Source of the DNA: CAYJGN01 sp964369635
GTDB lineage: Bacteria > Bacillota > Clostridia > Oscillospirales > Ruminococcaceae
Direction: 5' to 3'
Length of the DNA stretch: 46,294 bases
Assembly (NCBI GenBank): GCA_964369635.1
Contig: CAYJGN010000012.1
Location: 1-46,294 of the forward strand
Positions 26,226 through 33,757 of this stretch are shown piece by piece (the first letter of the stretch is position 1; each line of letters starts with the position of its first letter). The position numbers and the translations under genes were made by a program. The notes under the pieces are model-generated. The model was not told where the DNA came from. It did not search any database and was given only the letters and a program-made list of their open reading frames with translations.

Positions 26226-26834
26226 TTATAAGTTTCCAAGAATTTCTTTTGTCCCTGCATAGTAGAACTTCTGAACTTTGCTGATATACTCAAAAGCTTC
26301 TTCACGAGTTAGATCGTGGCGTATAGCCTCAAGCATATTATTTATCCCTGATGTAGCTATAACATGGACAAAAAAGCGATTGATCTTACTGAGCTTAAAG
26401 TTGACACTTTCGATAACCCTTATCGATGCCTGCTCTTCAACTTCAATCATCTTATCGGCGATATTTTCGTATTTTGTACCAACAGAGCAGCAGAATAATA
26501 GCTTAGCCCGCAAAAAATCAGAATACAAGAAATTCAACACTTGATATGTTCCCTTGCCCATTTCCTCTGCTGTTTCTGTGCTATCGAAATCATATCCGCT
26601 TTCAACTTCATCGTGCAGTTTTGTAAATTGAGAGAGCAGTTCTTTCGCAAAATCGCCGACTATCGCCTCAAATAAACCATCTTTGCCCTTAAAATGATTA
26701 TACACAGCGCCGGTCGTAGCTTTTGCGTTTGTCGCAATCTCCCGCAAATTAGCATTAACAAATCCATTTTTTAGAAACTCTTTTTTAGCAGATTCTATAA
26801 TGCGCTCTTTGGTGAGCTCTGATGAGAAGCTCAA
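26226..26834 (-). CDS. TetR-family transcriptional regulator
   Basis: About 202 residues. The N-terminal TetR HTH is clear: SSELTKERIIESAKKEF, NANLREIATNAKATTGAVYNHFKGKDGLFE. The C-terminal ligand domain is divergent. I place the start at TTG 26834, with GAGGTG 6 nt upstream giving MSFSSELTKERI. ATG 26840 is the alternative but sits only about 2 nt from GAGGTG. It is central to four GTTAG-N6-CTAAC sites and is the likely repressor of all three flanking operons. The ligand is unknown; a metal or metal chelate would fit the neighbours. Confidence 0.9.
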   Translation of the reverse strand: MSFSSELTKERIIESAKKEFLKNGFVNANLREIATNAKATTGAVYNHFKGKDGLFEAIVGDFAKELLSQFTKLHDEVESGYDFDSTETAEEMGKGTYQVLNFLYSDFLRAKLLFCCSVGTKYENIADKMIEVEEQASIRVIESVNFKLSKINRFFVHVIATSGINNMLEAIRHDLTREEAFEYISKVQKFYYAGTKEILGNL

Positions 26835-26866
26835 ATACATCACCTCACATAACAAGAATATTTTTC

Positions 26867-26901
26867 ATAACAATGTTATCATTATTTGTTTTGTTTGTCA
26901 A
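26867..26901 (-). promoter_or_regulatory. Promoter of the tetR-type gene with overlapping palindrome
   Basis: On the - strand, TTGACA (26901-26896) and TAACAT (26878-26873) are 17 nt apart. The -10 overlaps the 13-bp palindrome ATAACAATGTTAT (26867-26879). With one mismatch the palindrome extends to a TGATAACA/TGTTATGA pair, loosely like a Fur box. Its form differs from the GTTAG-N6-CTAAC sites. Confidence 0.55.
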
Positions 26902-26985
26902 CTACAAATAAAATATTTTTTATCTGATAACGATTTAACTCAAACACAACGAAGCATTTTTTTGGAAGTTTTTCAAAACTACCTA

Positions 26986-27014
26986 TTGACAAAAGCAAGT
27001 GATTAGGTTATATT
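26986..27014 (+). promoter_or_regulatory. Strong promoter of the DUF2325-P1B ATPase gene set
   Basis: TTGACA (26986-26991) and TATATT (27009-27014) are separated by exactly 17 nt. The GTTAG-N6-CTAAC site at 27022-27037 covers the start-point region, so bound repressor would block transcription. Confidence 0.7.
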
Positions 27015-27021
27015 TAAAGAG

Positions 27022-27037
27022 GTTAGTATTTGCTAAC
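27022..27037. promoter_or_regulatory. GTTAG-N6-CTAAC operator just after the promoter
   Basis: GTTAG-TATTTG-CTAAC begins 8 nt after the -10 box. It is identical in arms and spacing to the sites at 26162, 27088 and 35518. Confidence 0.75.
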
Positions 27038-27052
27038 TGACAAGACTTTAAT

Positions 27053-27070
27053 ACCGCAGAGCTATGCGGT
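27053..27070 (+). terminator. Leader hairpin between two operators
   Basis: ACCGCA (27053-27058) pairs with TGCGGT (27065-27070) around a 6-nt loop and is followed by TTATTTTTAA. It may attenuate transcription or simply stabilise the leader. Confidence 0.35.
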
Positions 27071-27087
27071 TTATTTTTAAAATGCGA

Positions 27088-27103
27088 GTTAGTTATTTCT
27101 AAC
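27088..27103. promoter_or_regulatory. Second GTTAG-N6-CTAAC operator in the leader
   Basis: GTTAG-TTATTT-CTAAC lies 66 bp (about six helical turns) from the first site and just upstream of the ribosome site of the DUF2325 gene. The pair could allow cooperative binding or a transcription roadblock. Confidence 0.65.
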
Positions 27104-27128
27104 TTCAGAGTTGAGGAGTTGTGGCAAT

Positions 27129-27404
27129 ATGAGCGTTGTTATAATCGGCGGAAACGAATGCATGGAAAGACGATATATTGATACCTGCAAAGAATATGGA
27201 TGCAAGGCGAAAGTTTTCACAAAGATGAAAGGTGAGATAAGACGAAAATTCGGCGATCCGGATTTGATAATTTTGTTCACCAACACCGTATCGCATAAGC
27301 TTGTTGCTTGTGCAAACTGCGAAGCGAAACGCTGCAAAGCAAGGATAGAACGCTGCCATTCAAGCTCGCTCTCTGCGCTAAAAAACATATTAGAGGCGAT
27401 GTAG
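27129..27404 (+). CDS. DUF2325-family protein
   Basis: 91 residues beginning MSVVIIGGNECMERRY, with FGDPDLIILFTNTVSHKLV and the Cys/His pattern CANCEAKRCKARIERCHSSS, which is typical of DUF2325. GAGGAG lies about 10 nt before ATG; a longer TTG frame would place that site inside the gene. The family is small, cytoplasmic, possibly metal- or redox-sensing, and uncharacterised. It is the first gene after the tandem operators. Confidence 0.85.
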   Translation: MSVVIIGGNECMERRYIDTCKEYGCKAKVFTKMKGEIRRKFGDPDLIILFTNTVSHKLVACANCEAKRCKARIERCHSSSLSALKNILEAM

Positions 27405-27405
27405 G

Positions 27406-27972
27406 ATGATAACCGAAAGAATACTTATAGAGCACTGCGCACTGACGCTATCCTCTCTCAAAAGCGCAAGTTTATTTACTGTGAAGTTTTGGAATAAGGA
27501 AGCTTTAGAGGAAGATGTTTTTCTTTGGAATGAGAAATTTACTCAAAGAGGAGTACAGCTAAAGCTTCTAAAACTCGGTAAAAACAGGGCTCTTGTTTAT
27601 ATGTATAGACGCGAAATGCTCGAGCGAGAGATGAATAATGAGAAGGCTCATAGCATTCTCTCGCAGTATGGGTATGAGAATTTAAATGTTGATTTTGCAA
27701 TAAAGAGGCTCTCAAAAAGACTTTCTATATACGAAGAATTCCCCCATGAAATCGGCTTATTTTTAGGGTATCCGCCTGATGATGTCGAGGGATTTATCTG
27801 CAATAAGGGCAAAAACTGCAACCTTTGCAGATACTGGAAAGTTTATGGAAACGAAGATGAAGCATTGATAAAGTTTGCAAAATATGACAAATGCAAAGCT
27901 GTATACAAAAAGTTATGGCAAGAAGGAAGAGATATTTTAAGCCTCACTGTTAAAAAGAAAACGGTAGCTTAG
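27406..27972 (+). CDS. DUF3793-family protein
   Basis: A 188-residue protein matching DUF3793: an N-terminal helix-rich LIEHCALTLSSLKSASLF, YMYRREMLE, the segment PHEIGLFLGYPPDDVEGFI and the C-terminal CNLCRYWKVYGNEDEAL. The function is unknown. In Clostridia it is repeatedly found beside DUF2325, flavodoxin and iron genes, as I recall. It starts 2 nt after the DUF2325 stop. Confidence 0.85.
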   Translation: MITERILIEHCALTLSSLKSASLFTVKFWNKEALEEDVFLWNEKFTQRGVQLKLLKLGKNRALVYMYRREMLEREMNNEKAHSILSQYGYENLNVDFAIKRLSKRLSIYEEFPHEIGLFLGYPPDDVEGFICNKGKNCNLCRYWKVYGNEDEALIKFAKYDKCKAVYKKLWQEGRDILSLTVKKKTVA

Positions 27973-28008
27973 ATATAAAATAATTAATTTATTAAGGAGT
28001 TTTTTATT

Positions 28009-28419
28009 ATGGGTAAAGTGGCAATAGTTTATTGGAGCGGAACAGGAAATACAGAAGCAATGGCAAATTATATTGCAGAAGGCGCAAAATCAAAAGGTGC
28101 TGAAGTTGATGTGATGACCTGTGATAAGTTCACAAGCGATATGGTTGCAAACTATAGTTCAATAGCTTTTGGTTGTCCTTCTATGGGTGCTGAAGTTTTA
28201 GAAGAAACTGAATTTCAACCGATGTGGGATAGCGTTAAAGATGGCCTTGCAGATGTTAATGTTCTTCTTTTCGGCTCTTATGGTTGGGGAGATGGCGAAT
28301 GGCTAAGAAACTGGGTAGAAGAGACTACCGCTAAAACAGTTGAGTCATATATCTGCAACGAAGCACCAGATGCAGAGGCAGAGGCAGCTTGCAAAGCTTG
28401 CGGAGAAAAGCTAATATAA
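28009..28419 (+). CDS. Flavodoxin
   Basis: A 136-residue short-chain flavodoxin. The FMN phosphate loop is WSGTGNTEAMA (about 9-19). The flavin-flanking loops are CPSMGAEVLEE and FGSYGWGDGEW, with Trp and Tyr near the ring. It is a soluble one-electron carrier that often replaces ferredoxin when iron is scarce, which fits the metal-homeostasis setting. AAGGAG precedes ATG. Confidence 0.92.
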   Translation: MGKVAIVYWSGTGNTEAMANYIAEGAKSKGAEVDVMTCDKFTSDMVANYSSIAFGCPSMGAEVLEETEFQPMWDSVKDGLADVNVLLFGSYGWGDGEWLRNWVEETTAKTVESYICNEAPDAEAEAACKACGEKLI

Positions 28420-28446
28420 CGTATTTTACTAAATAAGTTAAAACAT

Positions 28447-28473
28447 AAACCTGAGAAAAATCTTCTTGGGTTT
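28447..28473 (+). terminator. Terminator or attenuator after flavodoxin
   Basis: An 11-bp stem with two wobble pairs (28447-28457 with 28463-28473) and a 5-nt loop overlaps a TTTTT run. It could lower transcription of the downstream regulator and ATPase genes relative to the first three genes. Confidence 0.5.
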
Positions 28474-28490
28474 TTGGTTTTGGAGGATAT

Positions 28491-28847
28491 ATGAAAGAGG
28501 GAAAACGAATAGTCTTAAACGTTTCAAGAAGGCTACTGCTTGAAACTATGCTCACTGAAAAACAGATAGCAAAAATGCTCTATATATCTGAAACAACCCT
28601 TCGCCAGCTCTACATAGAAAATTTTGATATACCTCCAAAAAGATATATTCGGCATGTTAAATTATACAAAGCGAAAACACTACTTCGAACAACTAATAAG
28701 ACCATTAGTGAAATTGCATATACTATTGGCTATATCAATACAAGCAAGTTTGCAAAAGCTTTTAGCAATATATATGGAGAAACACCGTCGGAATATCGCA
28801 AAAATTGCGGTTTTGGAGTGGAAGAGGTTGAAAACTATTTGCTATAA
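28491..28847 (+). CDS. Stand-alone AraC-type DNA-binding domain protein
   Basis: 118 residues made almost wholly of an AraC-family double HTH: first helix pair in TEKQIAKMLYISETTLRQLY, then ARAC signature ISEIAYTIGYINTSKFAKAF and YGETPSEYRK. No N-terminal ligand domain is present, so it may respond through a partner or through its own level. GGAGG is 5 nt before ATG. It is immediately upstream of the DUF6110-like and ATPase genes and may control them. Confidence 0.85.
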   Translation: MKEGKRIVLNVSRRLLLETMLTEKQIAKMLYISETTLRQLYIENFDIPPKRYIRHVKLYKAKTLLRTTNKTISEIAYTIGYINTSKFAKAFSNIYGETPSEYRKNCGFGVEEVENYLL

Positions 28848-28878
28848 TTAAAGCAAAATCACACGGAGGATAATATAT

Positions 28879-29151
28879 ATGCTAAAGTTTATAACAAAAG
28901 AGCGATAATGGATTTTTGCGGCAGGAGCTGCAACAGGTCTTGCTGTTTTAAGTTTTTTGAAGACAAAAAAAGCTCATGACCTTGCAGTTAAAGGGGTTGC
29001 AAATGGAATATTACTAAAGGATAAAATACTAGAAACCGCTGCTAATATTAAAGAAGAAGCGGACGATATCTGCGCTGAGGCGGTAGCATCGGCTAAAGGC
29101 GGATGCAGCTGTGGCGAAGAGTGCGATTGCGGTGACGATTGCAGCTGCTAA
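28879..29151 (+). pseudogene. DUF6110-like membrane-anchored protein interrupted by an in-frame stop
   Basis: GGAGGA (28865-28870) sits 8 nt before ATG 28879. The frame reads nine codons (MLKFITKER), then TAA at 28906-28908, then continues without any stop to 29149. After the TAA comes a membrane helix (WIFAAGAATGLAVLSFL) with a GxxxG-like small-residue pattern, an amphipathic stretch with KEEADDICAEAVA, and the tail CSCGEECDCGDDCSC. Without the TAA it would be about 90 residues, as expected for DUF6110-type proteins. Only a TTG at 28957 after the helix could restart translation, and it has no ribosome site. Real nonsense mutation, draft-sequence error and recoding are all possible. Confidence 0.7.
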
Positions 29152-29173
29152 TATCGAAAAATAGGAGAAGCTT

Positions 29174-31316
29174 ATGAAATATCATATTATTTATGACAAG
29201 CCCTCTCGTCTGCGAATTCGATTTGGAAAATATATATTAACCAAGGAGCAGTGTTACGGACTTTGTGACCTGCTTCTTTGCGTGAGTGGCGTTGAAAGTG
29301 TTTTAGCAAATGAGATTAACGGCTCAGTGCTTATAGAGTATAGCAAAAGCGGCGCGCGCGATATAGTTTTAGACAAGCTATCATCTTTGAGGTTATCTGA
29401 GATAAAAGATGGTACTCCATCAGAGGATGTTCGGGCGGGAATTTTAGAAAAAAATATGAAAAAGCGGATTGTGAAGCACTGTGTTTCTCATTTAGCAAGA
29501 CATTTTTTCTTGCCTACATACCCACACAGAATCTACACTTTAATTCGCTCAGTTCCATATATAATGAACGGACTTTATGCCCTTGCAAATAAAAAGATAA
29601 ATGTTGATCTGCTCGATGGCACAGCCATATCAGCCTCACTTTTATCAANNNNNNNNNNTATAAGACTGCATCTTCTACCATGTTTTTGCTCGGCCTTTCT
29701 GATCTGCTCCTTGAATATTCAAACCTAAGGGCGAAGCATGCTTTAGCGCAGAGTCTTTCAATTAATGTTGATAAAGTTTGGCTTATTCGCGGCGGCGAGG
29801 AGATTGAAGTTCACCATAGCGATGTGGCGGTAGGTGATATTATCCGGATAAGAAAAGGCAGCTTAATAGCTATGGACGGCACTGTTGTAGAGGGTGACGC
29901 CCTTATAAACGAAGCGACCATGACAGGTGAGCCTTTATCTGTTCACAAGACTTTAGGCGGCACGGTTTTTGCAGGTACTGTTATCGAAGATGGCGAAATT
30001 GATATAGAGGTGCGAAGTCTGCAAAATGACTCACGGATTGCAAAGATTATAGATTTAATTGATACAGGCGAAAAAGAAAAAGCCGCGGTACAAGGCAGAG
30101 CAGAACGCCTTGCTGATGATATTGTCCCTGTGAGCTTTGGCCTTTTCACTGCAACACTAATTCTCACCGGTAGTATCACACGTGCGTTATCGGTGCTTAT
30201 GGTCGATTTCTCCTGTGCTATTAAACTAACAACCCCCATAACAATTATCTCAGCGCTCAAAGAGAGNNNNNNNNNNTTAATCACGAGGTGCTTGTTAAAG
30301 GCGGCAAATATCTTGAGGTTCTATCAAAGGTTGATACAGTTGTTTTCGATAAAACAGGCACCCTAACTAATGCTGTTCCAAAAGTATCGAAAATTATCCC
30401 TATTGCAAAAGGTTATACCGAAGATGAAGTTTTAAAAATAGCCGCTTGTCTTGAGGAGCATTTTCCGCACAGTGTTGCATCTTCGATAGTTAAAGAGGCG
30501 AAAAAAAGAGATATTCATCATCCAGAAGAGCACGGCAAGGTTGAATATATTGTTGCTCACGGTATTGCGAGCATCTTCAATGGAAAGCATTCGGTTATCG
30601 GTAGCAGACATTTCATCTTTGAAGATGAGAATATTCCATTTCCAGCTGATAAAGAGAAGTTTATCGAGGAGCAAATTGGAAGTGATAGCGCCGTTTATCT
30701 GGCAGTCGACGGTGAGCTTATCGGTATTATCTGCGTTAATGACCCACCGCGCGCAGATGCTAAAAAAACTATAGAGATGCTAAGGCGCGAGGGTATTCAA
30801 GATATTTATATGATTACTGGCGATAGCGAAAGCAGTGCAAAACATACCTGTGAATTACTCTCTATTGATAAATATTATGCTTCTGTCCTGCCTGATGGAA
30901 AGGCAGAGATAGTTGAGGGACTAAAGGCAGAGGGCAAAACTATACTTATGGTTGGAGATGGAATAAACGATACCCCAGCGCTTAGCGTTTCTGATGTATC
31001 ACTCACCCTAAACGGCTCATCTGACATCGCGCGCGAGGTCGCGGACATTTCGGTTATCTCCGATAATCTGACAAAAATAGTTGAAATACGCAGACTCTCG
31101 ACAAAGCTTATGCGGAAGATCTATCGTCAGTACGGGATAATTGTTTCGTTTAATACAGCGCTAATTGCCCTTGGCATCTTCGGCGCACTCACAGCAAATA
31201 CCTCCGCTTGGCTGCACAACGCTTCAACAATAGCCCTTACTGGTACTTCAGCGAGTCTCATTATGAAAAATGATGATTTAGTTTTGGGGGAGGAAAATAA
31301 AGATGAAACAACATAA
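29174..31316 (+). CDS. P1B-type heavy-metal ATPase with two assembly gaps
   Basis: About 710 residues once gaps are bridged. The N-terminal domain (about 1-75) has an HMA-like shape but carries PSRLRIRF instead of CxxC. Then come the actuator motif MTGEP, the membrane motif FSCAIKLTTP (SCA rather than CPC), the phosphorylation site DKTGTLT, EEHFPHS at the usual HP position, and GDGINDTPAL. These features recall the P1B-6 subgroup (FezB-like) rather than copper or zinc pumps; that assignment is from memory. The runs of N at 29649 and 30267 shift the apparent frame, so the gap lengths are placeholders, not true frameshifts. AGGAG precedes ATG. Confidence 0.85.
29649..29658. other. Assembly gap (10 N)
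   Basis: Ten N inside the P1B ATPase. The upstream frame enters with one base of a codon, and the downstream YKTASSTMFLLG frame needs a gap length of 2 modulo 3. Ten does not satisfy this, so the true missing length differs. Confidence 0.95.
30267..30276. other. Assembly gap (10 N)
   Basis: A second run of ten N in the same gene, just after ISALKE and before NHEVLVKGGKYLE. The frames on either side disagree by one step, so the length is again a placeholder. The sequence on both sides is normal P1B-ATPase. Confidence 0.95.
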
Positions 31317-31383
31317 ATTTTGGTCATGCCTTGCTCTTTTTGCAATGATAATGTGCATCTATACAGGTCATAAGCATAAATAA
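31303..31383 (+). CDS. 26-residue membrane peptide overlapping the ATPase 3' end
   Basis: A short frame starts at ATG 31303, inside the ATPase end (14-nt overlap). A strong GGGGGAGG (about 31286-31293) is about 9 nt upstream. The peptide begins MKQHKFWSCLA, has one hydrophobic helix and ends IYTGHKHK. It resembles small DUF6219-like proteins that I recall beside such ATPases, with the pattern HK-W...YxGHK. A terminator follows at once. It is probably a real small membrane partner. Confidence 0.6.
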   Translation: MKQHKFWSCLALFAMIMCIYTGHKHK

Positions 31384-31386
31384 ATT

Positions 31387-31416
31387 AAAAGGGCTGCGAT
31401 AACTCGCAGCCCTTTT
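31387..31416. terminator. Bidirectional terminator after the ATPase operon
   Basis: A perfect 13-bp stem AAAAGGGCTGCGA/TCGCAGCCCTTTT (31387-31399 with 31404-31416) has a TAAC loop. The right arm ends in a T run for the + strand, and the A run at the left serves the convergent DUF454 gene on the - strand. Confidence 0.85.
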
Positions 31417-31417
31417 T

Positions 31418-31792
31418 CTATACTTTTATTGTTTTAACGAAAAACCAAAAATAAACTAAATGGAATACCCAAACGAAGAACAGAACCGTTTGCCCTATCG
31501 GCACTGCGTTCATCATTACAAATCCTATCGTCATTAAAATCGTGACGGTTATCATAATTTTAACCTTAGTTTTAACCGTCATCCCCTGCCCTTTAACGTA
31601 ACTCTCTAAATTGTTTTTATAGAGCTTTGTGCTTTTAAACCAGTCATCAAGTCGCTTGCTGCTTCTGCCAAATCCAAATGCGGCAAGGAGCAAAAATGGA
31701 AAAGCCGGCAACAGCGGAACCACTGCGCCAACAGCACCGAGCGCAAGACCTATAAACCCTATACAAAGATATACTATTTTCTTAATGCTCAC
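31418..31792 (-). CDS. DUF454 (YbaN-like) membrane protein
   Basis: 124 residues from GTG 31792 (MSIKKIVYLCIGFIGLALGA), with GAGAGAGG about 10 nt upstream. It shows the DUF454 pattern: LGAVGAVVPLLPAFPFLLLAAFGFGRSSKRLDDWF, then a linker and two further membrane helices. Inner-membrane family of unknown function. The longer frame to 31825 would overlap the upstream gene by 44 nt. It is the last gene of the operon starting at 35478. Confidence 0.82.
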   Translation of the reverse strand: MSIKKIVYLCIGFIGLALGAVGAVVPLLPAFPFLLLAAFGFGRSSKRLDDWFKSTKLYKNNLESYVKGQGMTVKTKVKIMITVTILMTIGFVMMNAVPIGQTVLFFVWVFHLVYFWFFVKTIKV

Positions 31793-32105
31793 TATTTTTC
31801 GACCTCTCTTTTCTCGTTGAAACAATATGTTTTATTGCAATTATAGGGTGATAAAATATCATCCGCGGCCCTGCAAATCTCATAACTGCACGAATTTCCT
31901 CTCTCTTCTCCAACTTATAACAATGCACTTTGCAGTTAGAGCAGAATGTTTTGTTTTCTTTAAAGGGACAATTTTGAACCCTTTCATATGCATAGCAAAG
32001 CAGCTCCTCACAGCTACCGCAAAGGCAACTGCTTTTATGGTGCTTTTTGCAATAGAGCGATATCATCAGCTTGACGATATTTTTCTCGTCTTGAATTTTT
32101 CTCAT
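31782..32105 (-). CDS. YgbA-like 'nitrous oxide-stimulated promoter' family protein
   Basis: A 107-residue protein with the family's Cys/His set: CKKHHKSSCLCGSCEELLCYA, split here as CKKHH, CLCGSCEELLCYA, then CPFKENKTFCSNCKVHCYK and the C-terminal MRFAGPRMIFYHPIIAIKH. The E. coli member YgbA is linked to nitrosative stress. The many Cys and His suggest a metal or cluster site. Its ATG overlaps the ABC stop (TGATG), and its end overlaps the DUF454 start. Confidence 0.85.
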   Translation of the reverse strand: MRKIQDEKNIVKLMISLYCKKHHKSSCLCGSCEELLCYAYERVQNCPFKENKTFCSNCKVHCYKLEKREEIRAVMRFAGPRMIFYHPIIAIKHIVSTRKERSKNSEH

Positions 32106-33757
32106 CAGCTTTTCCTCGATGTTTCCATATTCAAAACGGTATCTGCGATTTTTGTTGTGGATTTTCTATGAGAAACTAAAACGACCGTTTTATTTGCAGA
32201 TTCTTTAAGTGACTTTAAAATAACTGCTTCGTTTAAACTATCGAGGTTACTTGTCGGCTCATCGAGCAGAATTAGATTTGAGTTATGCAAAAATGCCCGA
32301 GCAATTCCAATCCGCTGCTTTTCTCCGCCCGATATCATATCGCCAAGCTCGCCAACTATCGTATCATATCCATCTGGTAGGCTTTCAATAAATTCATCAA
32401 GTGACGCGCTTTTTGCCGCTTTTATAACAGCTTCTCTATCAGCATTTGTATCTGCTATTTTTATGTTGTTTTCAATAGTATCGTTAAATATTTGCGTCTC
32501 TTGCGTTACGAAGCTTTCGTTATCTCGAAGGCTTTTTGTATTGATATTTTTTATATTTTCATTTGAAATTATAATTTCACCACTCGCAACATCATAAAAC
32601 CTCATCAGTAGCTTTAGTACCGTTGATTTGCCGCATCCGCTTTTTCCGCTTATTGCTAAAATTTTGTTTTTTTCAATATAAAGATTGAAATCTTTTAGTA
32701 TATCCTCGCCGCCATATGAGAAGCTAACCTCTTCAAAGCTCGCATCTTCAAATTGAATATCTTTCTTATCAAAAACTTCCAAAACGATTGGAGTATCATC
32801 TAATATATCAAGCACTCTGTTTCCAGAAGCAATCGTCCCTGTTAGCCCAGCTCCTAAATTCGCAACCGAGGTAACTGCTCCAAAAGAGGCAAAAAGCATA
32901 AGGGTTGGTATAACTACTGCTGTTAAATCTATTTGATTTTCTATATATAGGTATCCCGAGACAAAAAGCATTGCAACAGAAAAAATTAATATCGCAAAAC
33001 TCGTGAGTGAATAGGTTTTCCCGATATATTTTTTTATCTCTTTGTTTGAGCTTTCAATCTGCTCTGAGAGTTTAGTTATTTCTTCTTTGCGCTCATTAAT
33101 ATAGTTATATTGCAAAATCTCTTTTAACCCGCGCAAACTATCGAGAAAATAGCTGTTTAACCCGCCAACTCGCTCTCTATGGCTCTCACCGCTCTGTTTG
33201 CTTTTTTTAGAAACAATTATTGGTATGAGCAAGCCTACCGTTAAATGAGCGAGCAGAGCGATTATTCCCTGGAAAATACTAAAGCTTCCAATAAACAACA
33301 CCACAAGAGTTGAGGTTATAGTCGCTATGCATATCGGCGAGACCGTATGCGCATAGAATACCTCTAAAAGCTCTATATCAGCGGTTATGATAGAAACAAG
33401 ATTTCCCTTATCTTTTCCATCGAGTTTTGCAGGTGCCTGCATGCGAAGTGCGCTAAAAACTTTATCGCGAATAAGAGCGAGAAGCTTAAATGCAATAAAA
33501 TGGTTGCAATACTGCTCAATATAGTGCAAAATGCCGCGAGAAATAGCGATAATAACAATCACTGTGATAAATATAGCGAGTTTTGATCCGCTATTTTCTA
33601 TTATATCAACAACCGCATAGCCGCCGAAAACAGTTATTAAACTTGCGCAAAAATAGCCGATACAACCCATTAAAATCGCTATAATCATAACCGGCGCAAG
33701 TGGTCTCACAAGTCCTATAAGCCTTGAGAGAACATTTAGAGAAGTGCGCTTTTTCAT
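32105..33757 (-). CDS. Half-ABC transporter, CydC-like partner
   Basis: 550 residues: six membrane helices (about 15-300) and a nucleotide-binding domain with Walker A GKSGCGKST, signature ISGGEKQRIGIARAFLHNS, Walker B LILLDEPTSNLD and switch VSHRK. It overlaps its partner by 4 nt (ATGA), so they form a heterodimer. The overall look is of the CydDC-like exporter group (thiol/heme-related). No cydAB oxidase is present in the window, so the substrate is open. Confidence 0.85.
   Translation of the reverse strand: MKKRTSLNVLSRLIGLVRPLAPVMIIAILMGCIGYFCASLITVFGGYAVVDIIENSGSKLAIFITVIVIIAISRGILHYIEQYCNHFIAFKLLALIRDKVFSALRMQAPAKLDGKDKGNLVSIITADIELLEVFYAHTVSPICIATITSTLVVLFIGSFSIFQGIIALLAHLTVGLLIPIIVSKKSKQSGESHRERVGGLNSYFLDSLRGLKEILQYNYINERKEEITKLSEQIESSNKEIKKYIGKTYSLTSFAILIFSVAMLFVSGYLYIENQIDLTAVVIPTLMLFASFGAVTSVANLGAGLTGTIASGNRVLDILDDTPIVLEVFDKKDIQFEDASFEEVSFSYGGEDILKDFNLYIEKNKILAISGKSGCGKSTVLKLLMRFYDVASGEIIISNENIKNINTKSLRDNESFVTQETQIFNDTIENNIKIADTNADREAVIKAAKSASLDEFIESLPDGYDTIVGELGDMISGGEKQRIGIARAFLHNSNLILLDEPTSNLDSLNEAVILKSLKESANKTVVLVSHRKSTTKIADTVLNMETSRKS

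Noticed and set aside
30267..30366. True frameshift mutation in the ATPase
   Set aside because: The frame change coincides exactly with a run of N whose length is an assembly placeholder, so a mutation need not be invoked.
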